From contig NC_133526.1 in assembly GCF_048544455.1 (NCBI RefSeq), positions 12,106,001-12,170,000 of the forward strand: a DNA stretch of 64,000 bases. Reading direction: 5' to 3'. This DNA is from Silene latifolia. Lineage: Eukaryota > Streptophyta > Magnoliopsida > Caryophyllales > Caryophyllaceae. Below are positions 1-9,385 of the stretch, one piece after another. The position numbers and the translations under genes are program-made. The stretch's first letter is position 1. Each line of letters begins with the position of its first letter. A model generated the notes under the pieces. That model saw nothing but the letters and a program-made list of their open reading frames with translations. It had not been told where the DNA came from and made no database searches.

Positions 1-249
1 AAACGGACGGTAAAAAGGCTTGATTTCACTACTTTCTGGTCCATTCCTGCAAATAAGGCAAAACAAACCAAAGTAGCGTATTCCGGGCATTTCGTAGCAT
101 AAAACTACGACAATAGCATAGAAATACGTGCATAAAAAGGCCTAAAAGGACTATATAAAATGCACGTATCACAAACATTTTCAGTTACTACAACATATAC
201 AATAGAACATTACAAATAGGCCCGTGCATCGCACGAGCATTAAATCTAG
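1..249 (+). mobile_element. Helitron 3' terminal segment (5' part outside window)
   Basis: A short hairpin (CCCGTGC ATC GCACGAG, 221-237) is followed about 9 nt later by CTAG at 246-249 and then a T. This is the hairpin plus CTRR terminus, followed by T, that defines Helitron 3' ends. The remainder of the element would lie left of the window. No coding capacity is visible in these 249 bases. Confidence 0.6.
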
Positions 250-1729
250 TATATACTTAAAAAAGGAGCTTTTCAAGCGATGTTATTGGTTCAAATTTTA
301 TGAATTATTTTTAAGTTATAAAATATTAAAATAAGATAAATATATTAGTACTTAATTGTAAACTATTGAAAAGTTATCTACTTACATCGGTTAAAAAAAT
401 ATAAAAAGATAAATATCTAATTTAAATATTGATTCAACTCTATTAATGGACATAGGACTCCTCGGTCCTCATAATATCAATCAATATGCATATGTATATA
501 TGTATTCTTCCAAACAATTGTAGGCTTTGTAGCATTAAGTTAATTTACATTTATGTTTTTTTTTTTTTTGTCTATATGAACGAATTGTATAGCTCCTGTA
601 TTTTTATGTCCATTAATGAGCAATGAATTTATTCTTTCTTCCTTACTTTGTCATTATTTGATTATTTATGTATTGATTTCTCCCTCTTGATTGTACTGTT
701 TCATACTTTCATGTATTCATTTGTTTCTTCAATCCCATCTAATACTTCATTATTCATTGTGGTCTTAATTTTTGTCACAGATCACGTGACTTAAGCAGGG
801 CAATATTAATGGACACGAATACTGATGAAGATGTATACACTCTTGATACTGTAAGCTATTGCTCTTATATACGGATTGCGGAGTATATGGTTATTACTAT
901 TATTATCTTTGACGTGTTTTAATTTAATAACTCTCATGCAGTATGCTTATAAGTTATAATGCATGCCCATTGCATTGGTGCGTAATTCTATCTTTATAAC
1001 TATGCTCTATGCTTCAACTCTTATACTACTCTTATAAACTTGATTTGTATTATTGTATAGATTGTAGCCGAATCGGCCTTTCTTTAGAGTCCTCTAAAAA
1101 GGGCTCTGATATCATGGTAGAATTCGATAGAGGAAGGTTCATAGAAGATAATTTTATTGATAATTGTTCGTCACATAAATTGTTAATTTACCCATGTATA
1201 AAGCAACTATAAACTATTTACTGGGACCGGGAAAGTAATAATTAAATAAAAAATGAAATTGATTAATGGGTTTGCCATGTTATTATTATTTACTTCTCCA
1301 GTAAGTGCACAAGAAAGTCTAATTATGATTGTTATTCTAATTATTAATAATCTAATTTTTGCGGCAGAATTACTTAATATTTGAGAGTAGGTAGTAAAAA
1401 GTTCATAAACCAATCATTTACAACGACTCTTACAATTTGGCCTGTGATTATAGACTTTGCAACAAATAGAGAGCATGATAATTGCAATTTAATTAAGATT
1501 ATAACATAAACGAAGACAAACATGCCTCAAACACGACACCTATTTAAAAAATCACAAATTTACTAATAATTAGAAGGTCTATATAGTTACTCTGAACAGT
1601 CTCACATAAAAATGATTACACTTAACAGTCTCACATAAAAATGGTCTATATTCAATCACAAATTCTTAAAAAAAGACGATAAGACACAAAATGAATATAG
1701 TCTATACCCAATAGTATTAATAATCATAC
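250..1729. other. AT-rich non-coding DNA, no recognisable gene
   Basis: The stretch is AT-rich with poly(T) runs and only short ORFs lacking recognisable domains. An exon-like interval near 782-850 (AG before it, GTAAGC after it) has an open frame, but it is too short to assign. I see no RNA gene or known repeat here. The last five bases (1725-1729, CATAC) are the left target-site duplication of element E1. Confidence 0.6.
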
Positions 1730-2340
1730 TGTTCCGGGTGTAATTTCCAGAGCAGTTATTAGTTACCACCCGTGGCTTGTAGAATAATGTCTTGAGTTGA
1801 ACCCTTCTTGCTTCTATCGTCTCTCTCGGCCTCTCCTGCAACAATGAACGAACTGAGGGCTTGGCTGTGCGCCAAGCGTACTCACTCCGACGCTCAAGTC
1901 AGTAAACTTAAAGGATTAAGCTGTATTACTTGGCTAGATACGTATTGTAGAGAGATAAGGGAGATATTACCAGATGAATAGTGTATTTAGGTTTTAGTTG
2001 TGGGATCCTTTCCTCAATGAAGGTTGAGGAGTATTTATAGGCTTTCACCTTTTGTCACGTAGTGGCCAAGTGGCCAAGTGGCTAGCAGGTGGAAAGACTG
2101 ATCTACCCCTCGGCCGAGGGACCTATGGCAGGCCGGCGGGCCATGTTGACTCACCGCCGAGGGGTCTTGGATATGAGTACGCGGGTATGTGTCCCGGCTG
2201 GCAGGTTGTCACGCCGAGACCCAGGCTAACAGGCCGATGGGCTGCATCGGCCAGGCTGTATAAGTCGTTGACTTGCTGTGGATATCTTTGACCTTGCTCA
2301 ATGTGTTGACTTGGTCAGCGGTGCAGAATATGCCCCATCA
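1730..2340 (-). repeat. E1 3' LTR
   Basis: The LTR begins TGTTCCGGG and ends GCCCCATCA on the plus strand, so TG...CA holds on either strand. It contains the palindrome CCCTCGGCCGAGGG at 2107-2120 and a minus-strand TATA box at 2031-2040. It pairs with 12185-12794. Most differences between the two copies are at CAG or CTG trinucleotides. Confidence 0.95.
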
Positions 2341-2356
2341 ATTTGCCCCCAGCGTA
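2341..2356 (-). other. E1 polypurine tract
   Basis: Read on the minus strand, the bases directly before the 3' LTR are GCTGGGGGCAAAT, a purine-rich stretch in the position of the plus-strand primer. The same sequence borders the corresponding LTR in E2 (from 13844), E3 (from 25912) and E4 (before 35227). Confidence 0.7.
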
Positions 2357-2842
2357 GTCTATGCCGTGGTATGGGCTCCGATGTACGTTGAGCATATATT
2401 CTGCATAAGTATTTTCAGAAAATTTTTCTGTATCGGCCTCTTCTTCTGCATCGGCGCGGCTCTTGTTAGGCCGTACCGTATACCATATCCCCCCTCCACA
2501 TGGGTGCGTAAAGGGCATCCGATGTGGAAAAGAACATGACGCTGGCCGAGACCAATGCTGAGAGTGCCGGTTGATTTTGATTGCCCCGTAGGTGCTTCCT
2601 GGCTTGGTTGATCAGGTGGCCGGCGGTGACCAGATACCTAGGAATTTGTTTGAGGAAGATGAATAGTCGAAGAGATGTGAATGGGCGTGTTGAAGACGCT
2701 TGGTCACTGTTGCATTGATTGACGTTTAACTGTTGCGACGATTGACATTCCGTGGTTGCATGCTCGACACGTGTCTGCTCGCTGATTGGCTGTCGCTCCA
2801 TGGGCTGTGCTCTGATTGGTCCTTCTTTATGGGCTTTTTTCC

Positions 2843-2850
2843 TATAAATA
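2843..2850 (+). promoter_or_regulatory. TATA box of the E1 antisense gene
   Basis: TATAAATA lies about 190 bp upstream of the aORF start codon, reading opposite to gag-pol. The same TATAAATAGGGC core is present at 14371 (E2), 26394 (E3) and 34720 (E4), with similar flanks. That conservation in otherwise drifting sequence supports a real internal promoter. No transcript evidence is available here. Confidence 0.6.
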
Positions 2851-3041
2851 GGGCAGTTTTTTCCGTGATTTTGGTCACTAATTTCATTTTTCTCAAATTT
2901 TCCTAAAATCTTCATCTTCCTATACTCTCAAGGGCTTCCTTCATCTTCTTGATCTTTGGAGTATTTGATCCGGCGAGTGTTTTTTTCTTTAAGGTAAACA
3001 AGCAAACTTTTTATTTTCCTTGCTAGTAATTTGTTGTAAAC

Positions 3042-5478
3042 ATGTCTGCTGCTGATGCCGGGACTAGCACTTCTGCGCCGGGGGGTTCCCCGTCGCGTCT
3101 TGACGAGGAGGAGATATTAGAGGCCATCCCGCTAAGGTTTGGGGGCCCTAGGTCTCCTTCTCCCGTAGTTGGCCTGTCCATCCCGGAGGAAGGGGAGGAT
3201 GAGGATGCTAATGACGATGGTGAGAGGGCTCCTGTTGATGGTGAGAGGGCGGCCATCCCGGATCATGGTGAGGCTGCGGGGATCGCCTCGGCCGTGCCTG
3301 GACAAATAAATTCGCAAAGCGATTCGGAGGGACCCTTTTCGGAGATCATTTCTCCTTCGGTGAGGGTATAGAATTGTTATCCCCGAGGAGGGTCGGGTGG
3401 TCTGTTGCCCTCCCCGGGCCATATCGGCGTGTACCTCAGGCAGTTGGAGTATGGGCTCCGGTTTCCTTTGAACGAGCACGTCGTGGCCATCATCAAAGCC
3501 ATGAATCTTGCCGTGGCCCAACTGCATCCGTTGGCCATGAGGACGATAATCGGCTTTGTGTGGCTCTGTCTCTTTAAAGGGGAGGTCCCTACTGTTAACT
3601 TATTCCGCCGACTCCATAGTCTTCGGCCGTCATTCGCCCGAAAGGTGGGGTGGTACAGGCGTGCGAGGCGGAGCGGGGTATGTCTCCGTAAAACAAGCTT
3701 ACCTCCTGCAAAGACGGCGGGCGGTGGGTGTACGTCCAAGTGCCGGAGGACTACCCATTGCCTCGGTCTTTTCGAGCCCGTTCACTTACGGTGTGAGACC
3801 CGGGAAGAGTATGAGAAATACGTCTCCCGGGGTAGCAAGGTTAAGATGGACGCTTCTTTTGTCCCCCTTACGGCGGATGAGAAGCGGGCGGTGCGGCTAT
3901 TTGATCTTTGAGGAGGGATGGCTGCCCCCGACTCAGATTATTCTTCAGGACGAGATGCTCTGCCGCGTCGGCCTCATACCGGCCCTCAGCCGTGGTGAGT
4001 AGGGTCGGTGTGAGGCCCACCTTTACTTGTTATGTTCCTGTTTGGAGCTTTCTTACTTCTTTCATGTAACTCTTGTTTGGCTTCTTGCAGATCGGTTTGG
4101 TCAGGATCTGTCAGAGAAGGACTTGGAGAGGCTGGGGCTTGATAAGGACGGAAAGGTTCTCACCGTCGTCCTACGGTGAAGCACGAGATCGCCGACCGTC
4201 CCCTAACGAAGTCATGGAAAGACAGACGAAGCGTTGGATCGGGGAGACGGCTCGAGCACGGGTTCTCGGCAACGTGCCGAGAAGATCAAAGAAGGCGGCG
4301 TCCAAGTTGGCGGCTGCATCAATGGCAACTCCCTCTCCGACCCCAGTGGTCGAAAAGGATCGTGTGGAGGTGATCAACATTTCTGAGGGGGAGGTGACCG
4401 TTGCTAAGGTCGCTTCTCCGAAGAAGAGGAAAGACCCACCGTCTGCTTCCACCGTTGCCGCGGAGGAGCCTGCTTCCACCAGCCCTCCAACTAAGAGGGT
4501 TCGAACTGGTACGGATTTAACTTGTGGTTCGGATTTAGCCGGCTCGTTGGGCATTCCTGATGACAGGCTTTCTGACGTGTCGATGCAAGGTGACATGGAT
4601 GCTCTCTGTAATTTTTTTGCAGTTCCATCGCCGGCAGCTGCCGTTCTCACCGAACGGCAAGTAGGGAAGCAGCCTGAGAAGGCGATTGAGAAGGCGGGTG
4701 ACCAGAACGTCGTCGTGGACTCCTCACCCCAGAAGGTTACTCCCGCCGAGCTCGTGGCGGAGGGCGAGAGAATATATAAGAGGCTGGGGAGATGGAGTCG
4801 TCTAGCCGCCTCCCTCATCATGGAGCAGGAAAAGGCCACGGCCCAATCTGGGCCGCTGATTGCAAGGCTCAAGCTTGATCTCTCTGCCGCGAGGGGGGAA
4901 GCCGGGAAGGCTAAGGCGGATCTTCTTGCTTTGCCAAGGGCGTGCGAGAGGAAGGCGAGAAGGCTGCTGAGGGCCGAGAGGGCCAAAGTTGAGAGGGCGA
5001 TGGCGCCACGGCCAAGATGATGGAGGAGCGAGATAGGTATAAAGGTGCCTACGACGCTGTGGTTGCCAAGAGGGACGAGTGGGAGGATCGGTTCCAGAAG
5101 CAGGCGGAGGTGCTCAGGGACACGCAGGCTATCCTTGCTCAAAAAGAGAAGGATATTGAGATGCTTCAGGATGATCTCCTCCCTAAAATGTGCGTCCAGT
5201 TTCGGGACCAGGCCGAGAAGGCGACCAGGGAGGCGATAAGAAGGCTCGTCCCCGAGGGCTCTTTCCCGTGGGATAAATTTGATACACTTTTGGACGAAAT
5301 GGCTGATGCTGAGGAGGCAGCGGCTACTGAGAAAGCTGAGGCAGCGGAGGCGGCTCAGGTGGCTGATGCGAAAGTGAAGGAGGGTGAGAGGCTGAAGTTG
5401 CTTGAAGATGCTCAGCCTTCCACAAAGCCGCCACCGATGACGCCGCTGTCGCTACGAAGGAGGAGCATCGAGGCATAG
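3042..5478 (+). pseudogene. E1 antisense ORF (aORF), gypsy-type transposase-domain protein, frameshifted
   Basis: This gene runs opposite to gag-pol between pol and the 3' LTR. The N-terminus (from 3042) is acidic and Ser/Pro/Glu-rich. The block at about 3412-3960 (GVYLRQLEYGLRFPLN..., then a HPLAMRTIIGFVWLCLF core) resembles the Pfam 'putative gypsy type transposon' domain (PF04195), common in plant Tat elements. A 96-nt GT-AG intron (3995-4090) separates it from exon 2, which encodes a basic/Ser-Pro linker with a KKRK-type nuclear-signal candidate. A long Glu/Ala/Lys/Arg coiled coil follows and ends at 5478. Frameshifts near 3360, 3412, 3700 and 5000 break the frame compared with E3. Known aORFs of Tat elements have no proven function. 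Confidence 0.75.
3995..4090 (+). other. Predicted intron in E1 aORF
   Basis: The donor GTGAGT and acceptor TTGCAG bound a T-rich 96-nt segment. Equivalent introns sit at 15494-15592 (E2) and 27520-27621 (E3). Retention gives an immediate in-frame stop (GTGAGTAG). Splicing in E3 joins the frame cleanly through a split Asp codon. Confidence 0.7.
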
Positions 5479-5808
5479 GGAGACGGGCGGTCGTCACCGG
5501 ACTCACCCGGCGTCTCGGATAGCTTTAGCTGTTCGGGGCCAATTATTGAGCCTTCTCTCCCTGCCATCCTTTTGGCGCTTCCAATTCCAAGTCTGTACCC
5601 TTTTGTATTTCTGTTTCCTTGCTTTTGTAAAGCTCGGTAGGTAGAGTTTAGGCAATCCTTATGGGGACGGCCGTCGTTTGTACTCTCCTTGCAATCGTTT
5701 TTAATAAAGTTTTATCTATTTGGTCCTCGGCTTGGCCGGGACTCTGATCACGATCCTTTACTTGTCTTGTATCATCAACTAAGTGTCTTCGTTTTTACAT
5801 TCGTAACT
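5479..5808 (+). terminator. 3' region of E1 aORF with poly(A) signal
   Basis: The stretch between the aORF stop and the tandem repeat is non-coding and T-rich. AATAAA at 5703-5708 lies about 225 nt after the stop, in a position suited to a polyadenylation signal. It completes a separate antisense transcription unit (TATA, intron, poly(A) signal). Confidence 0.5.
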
Positions 5809-6230
5809 GTGTAGGCATATTGACCGCTAGATTGGCGTCTCAATTGCACTGAGTATACGTCTCTTTTTAGCGTATCGGCCGACGTGTTCCCCGTCGCTCT
5901 CGGTTTTGGCCGAGGTAATCGGGGTTGCGGCCGATAGCGTTAAATAGAATCGTGTAGGCATATTGACCGCTAGATTGGCGTCTCAATTGCGCTGAGTATA
6001 CGTCTCTTTTTAGCGTATCGGCCGACGTGTTCCCCGTCGCTCTCGGTTTTGGCCGAGGTAATCGGGGTTGCGGCCGATAGCGTTAAATCGTAGAATCGTG
6101 TAGGCATATTGACCGCTAGATTGGCGTCTCAATTGCGCTGAGTATACGTCTCTTTTTAGCGTATCGGCCGACGTGTTCCCCGTCGCTCTCGGTTTTGGCC
6201 GAGGTAATCGGGGTTGCGGCTTCGATAGCG
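5809..6230. repeat. Three-copy ~143-bp tandem repeat in E1
   Basis: Units starting GTGTAGGCATATTG begin at 5809, 5952 and 6099, giving periods of 143 and 147 bp. Each carries TCGGCCGA-type palindromes. The array lies between the converging 3' ends of the aORF and pol. E2 and E3 hold a different, ~167-bp, array at this position. Confidence 0.9.
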
Positions 6231-6364
6231 ATTCTTCCCTTCGAGTCTCCGTCTAATGGCAAATCGTGGAGGGGACAGACACTTTGATGGAGAACTTGGG
6301 GGATTCATTTGCTTGTCATGATCGTGCGTTGGGGTGTCCACAATGTGTTTGGACACCTCCGCCG

Positions 6365-7690
6365 CTATACAAAGTATTTTCTCAAGTTATCGGTGTTCCA
6401 ATGGCTCATCAGAGGCACACCTCCCATGTCTGTCAGCCGGTATGTACCCGGCCTCATCTCTTCTACCACTTTGTAGGGACCCTCCCAGTTGGCCGTCAGT
6501 TTGCCATGAATATTTCCTTTGTTGGTGGCAGCCGACTTCCTTAGAACCAGGTCTCCTATTGTCAAGTCCCTTTTGTGGACCCTTCGGTTGTAGGCTCTCT
6601 TCATCCGGTTCTGATATACGGCCAAGTTAAGGCGTGCCGTGTCTCGGCTCTCTTCGACAAGGTCTAGGGAAGCTCTTAGGCCCTCCTCGTTTTCAATCGG
6701 GTCAAGGTGGCCGTTCGAATGTCGGCACTGTCGCCGATCGGCAAGACCGCCGGAGCCGTAGACTAGATGGAAGGGGGTGAATCCGTTGCTTCTTTCTCCG
6801 TGGTTCGAAGGGACCACAGGACGCCGGGTAGCTCATCGGCCCACCTTCCCTTAAGGTCTTCAACCGTCTTCTTCAAACCGTTGAGGATGGTTTTGTTGGC
6901 TGCCTCCGCCTGCCCATTACTCTGTGGGTGGCAGACGGAGGAATACGCAAACTTGATGCCGAGCTCTTCTAACCGATTCATTATCGTCGCTCCGAACTCT
7001 CGGCCGTGGTCGAATACCATAACTTGGGGTAATCCGGCGGGTTATAACGTTTTCCCAGATTACCTTTCGACGGCAAATGTGGTCTTTGCTTTGTATCACT
7101 ACGGCCTCAACCCATTTGGTGAAGTAGTCAACGGCGACGATTAAGAACTTCCTTCCCCGAGGGCCGTTGGGAATGGCCCTAGCATGTCCATCCCCCATTG
7201 CGCGAAGGGAAGGGGACTAAGCACCGGTTGTAGGTCTCTGGAGGGAGCGTGTATCACCGGGGCATGCATCTGACAGTTCGTGCACTTCTTGGTCTTCGTT
7301 CTGGAATCTTGAAGCATGGTGGGCCAGAAGTAGCCAGCTCGGAGAGCTTTGTGGGCTAGTGTTCTTTCCCCCATGTGATGTCCACAGATGCCTTCGTGGA
7401 TTTCTGTCAGTATCAGTTCTGCGTCGGCCGGGCCGACACACTTCAAGAGTGGTCTTATTACGGATCTTCTGTACAGTTCCCCTTCGAACAATAGGTACCT
7501 GGCGGCGATCCTTTTTATTTTGGCCGAGGGATTGCGGCCCTCCGGCAACTCACCTGTAAGCTTGTATCTCATTATCGGAGTCATCCACGTTGTCTCGGTC
7601 TCTATGTTACCCACCATGCCGACGGTCTCAGTGATGCTTTTTGCGTTCCTGATGTCTACCAGTACGGTTCGGCTGACATTCTTGATGGTT
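6365..7690 (-). pseudogene. E1 integrase region of pol (frameshifted)
   Basis: On the minus strand the HHCC zinc-binding domain comes first, with HEGICGHHMGERTLAHK and KKCTNCQ at about 7255-7400. The core follows, with GMDMLGPF (first Asp), VFDHGREF (second Asp, about 7000) and HPQSNGQAEAAN (Glu, about 6905). The GPY/F-type C-terminus (WEGPYKV, about 6470) ends at HWNTDNLRKYFV with a stop at 6365. There is no chromodomain, as expected for the Tat lineage. Catalytic residues are all present, but at least three frameshifts (near 7145, 7000 and 6790) interrupt the frame. Integrase would insert the element cDNA with a 5-bp duplication, which matches the TSDs seen. Confidence 0.85.
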
Positions 7691-8559
7691 GAGCTGGCCA
7701 GTTTGGAGAGAGCGTCGGCCCGGTTGTTCTCGGATCTGGGAACGCACTGGATTTGGAAGGATTTCAATTTTGCTACGTCGGCTTTCACCCTCTCTAGGTA
7801 CCTTACCATTCCGTCGTCCCGAGCCTCGTACTCCCCTCTGATTTGGTTAGTAACCAACAGTGAGTCTGTCTTCAACACAATGTGTTCTCGCTCCGCACCC
7901 TAGCTAGCTCGACTCCAGTTATCACCGCCTCGTATTCGGACTCATTGTTCGAGGCCGAGAAGGTGAATTTCAAGGCGTACTCAAACTCGTCCCCGTTTGG
8001 GCTGATGATAAGGATGCCGGCTCCTGAGCTATTCGTCGTGGAGGAGCCGTCGGTGTAGACCTCCCATATGCCCGGGTTTGGCTCTTCCCCGATATGTGCA
8101 TTCGGCCAGGAAATCTGCAAGCGCTTGCCCCTTTATCGAAGGCCTTGGTTTGTACTTGGATGCCGAAACCGAGAGCTCCACCGCCCATCCGATGAGCCTG
8201 CGGATTGTTCGAATTTTTCCAAGGATTTCTCCAATGGCTGATCGGTTAGGATCGTCACGGGGTGTGCGTCGAAGTAGGGTTTCAACTTCCTTGTGGCGGC
8301 GACGACGGCGAAGGTCGCTTTTTCGATTAGTGGGTAATTTCTTTCGGCGAACAGGATGTATGGTGACAAAGTAGATTGGGTGTTCTTGTTTGTCTTCTTC
8401 CCGATGATCACGGCACCGACCGTGGCCGAGGTTACTTGCTATGTATAGGTATAGCGTCTCCCCAATATCGGCTGGACAGTTGGGAGAGTCGAAGATGAGC
8501 TTTCGATTGTTTGAAAGCCGTGCTCTGTTCCTCCCCACCAAGTCTTTATTTCCTTTCAA
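7690..8559 (-). pseudogene. E1 dual RNase H region of pol
   Basis: After RT, on the minus strand, comes a degenerate gypsy-type RNase H/connection domain (about 8133-8559; VVAATRKLKPYFDAHPVTILTD). A second, archaeal-type RNase H follows (about 7720-8085). The second domain keeps the four acidic positions: the Asp of EVYTDGSS, the Glu of SEYEA, the Asp of KTDSLLV and the Asp of NNRADALSKLA. Such dual RNase H is a known feature of Tat elements. One frameshift near 7875-7890 splits the second domain and others lie near 8100 and 8400. Confidence 0.85.
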
Positions 8560-9373
8560 AGACTTTGAAGAATGGTGTGCTCTTGTCGGCTGACCGAGAG
8601 ATGAAACGGGCGAGAGCCGCCATTCTTCCGGTCAGCATCATAACCTCTTTCCGATTCCTTGGTTCCGGCAGGTCTAGGATTGCTTGGACTTTGTCTGGAT
8701 TGGCATCTATGCCTCTGGCGCTGACAAGTACTCCTAGAAATTTTCCTGCCCGGACACCGAAGTTGCATTTCATTGGGTTGAGCTTCATCTTGTATTTCCT
8801 TAGTGAACAAAATGTCTCGTGTAAATCGGCCAGATGCTCGCTGTCGGACTTGCTTTTTACAATAGCATCGTCGACGTATGCCTCAATGTTTCGCCCTTTT
8901 TTATTTTGAAACACTTTGTCTACCAGCCTCGTGTACGTTGCTCCGGCGTTCTTCAAACCAAACGGCATCATTTTGTACATGTATGTGCCGTTGGCGGTGA
9001 TAAATGCGCATTTAGGCATGTCTTCCTCGGCCATAAACACTTGGTGATACCCCGAGAAGGCGTCCGAAAGAGCTTAGCATGGTGTAGCCTGCCGTGGCGT
9101 CAATTAGACTATCTATTCGAGGCAAGGGATAACAATCTTTGGGGCATGCTTTATTAAGGTTGGTAAAGTCTACACACATTCTCCATGCCCCGATGACTTC
9201 TTCACCATTACAACATTGGCTAACCACTCGGGATAAGTACAAGGCATGATGAAACCTGCCGCTAGTAATTTATCTACTTCGGCTTTGATGGCCTCGTCCT
9301 TCTCAACCGAGGAGTTCCTCATTCTCTCGCTTGACCGGGCGAGCGGTGGGGAGCACGTTCGACTTGTGAACAA
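8546..9373 (-). pseudogene. E1 reverse transcriptase region of pol
   Basis: On the minus strand the domain runs from KDEAIKAEVDKLLAAGFI (about 9290) through WRMCVDFTNLNKACPKD and the MPFGLKNAGATY finger to the catalytic AYVDDAIVKS (about 8875). It ends in the thumb near 8550. Frameshifts near 9180 (around VMVKK / GAWRMC) and 9065 (an extra base in the LSSLDAFSG region) interrupt it. The downstream 8546-9040 part is a single 164-residue open frame. The equivalent domain in E5 is intact over 306 codons, which identifies the frameshift positions here. Confidence 0.88.
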
Positions 9374-9385
9374 TCACCTCCCGAT

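Noticed and set aside
2052-2291. A 79-codon frame beginning MSRSGQVAKWLAGG, repeated at 12509, 13556, 20407 and 25623
   Set aside because: It lies inside the LTRs, antisense to gag-pol, and recurs only because the LTR recurs. Copies differ by indels that break the frame, and no domain is recognisable.
4171-5142. A 323-codon minus-strand frame opposite the E1 aORF
   Set aside because: It is the shadow of the GC-rich coiled-coil exon. The plus strand has the conserved domain, the intron and homologues in E3.
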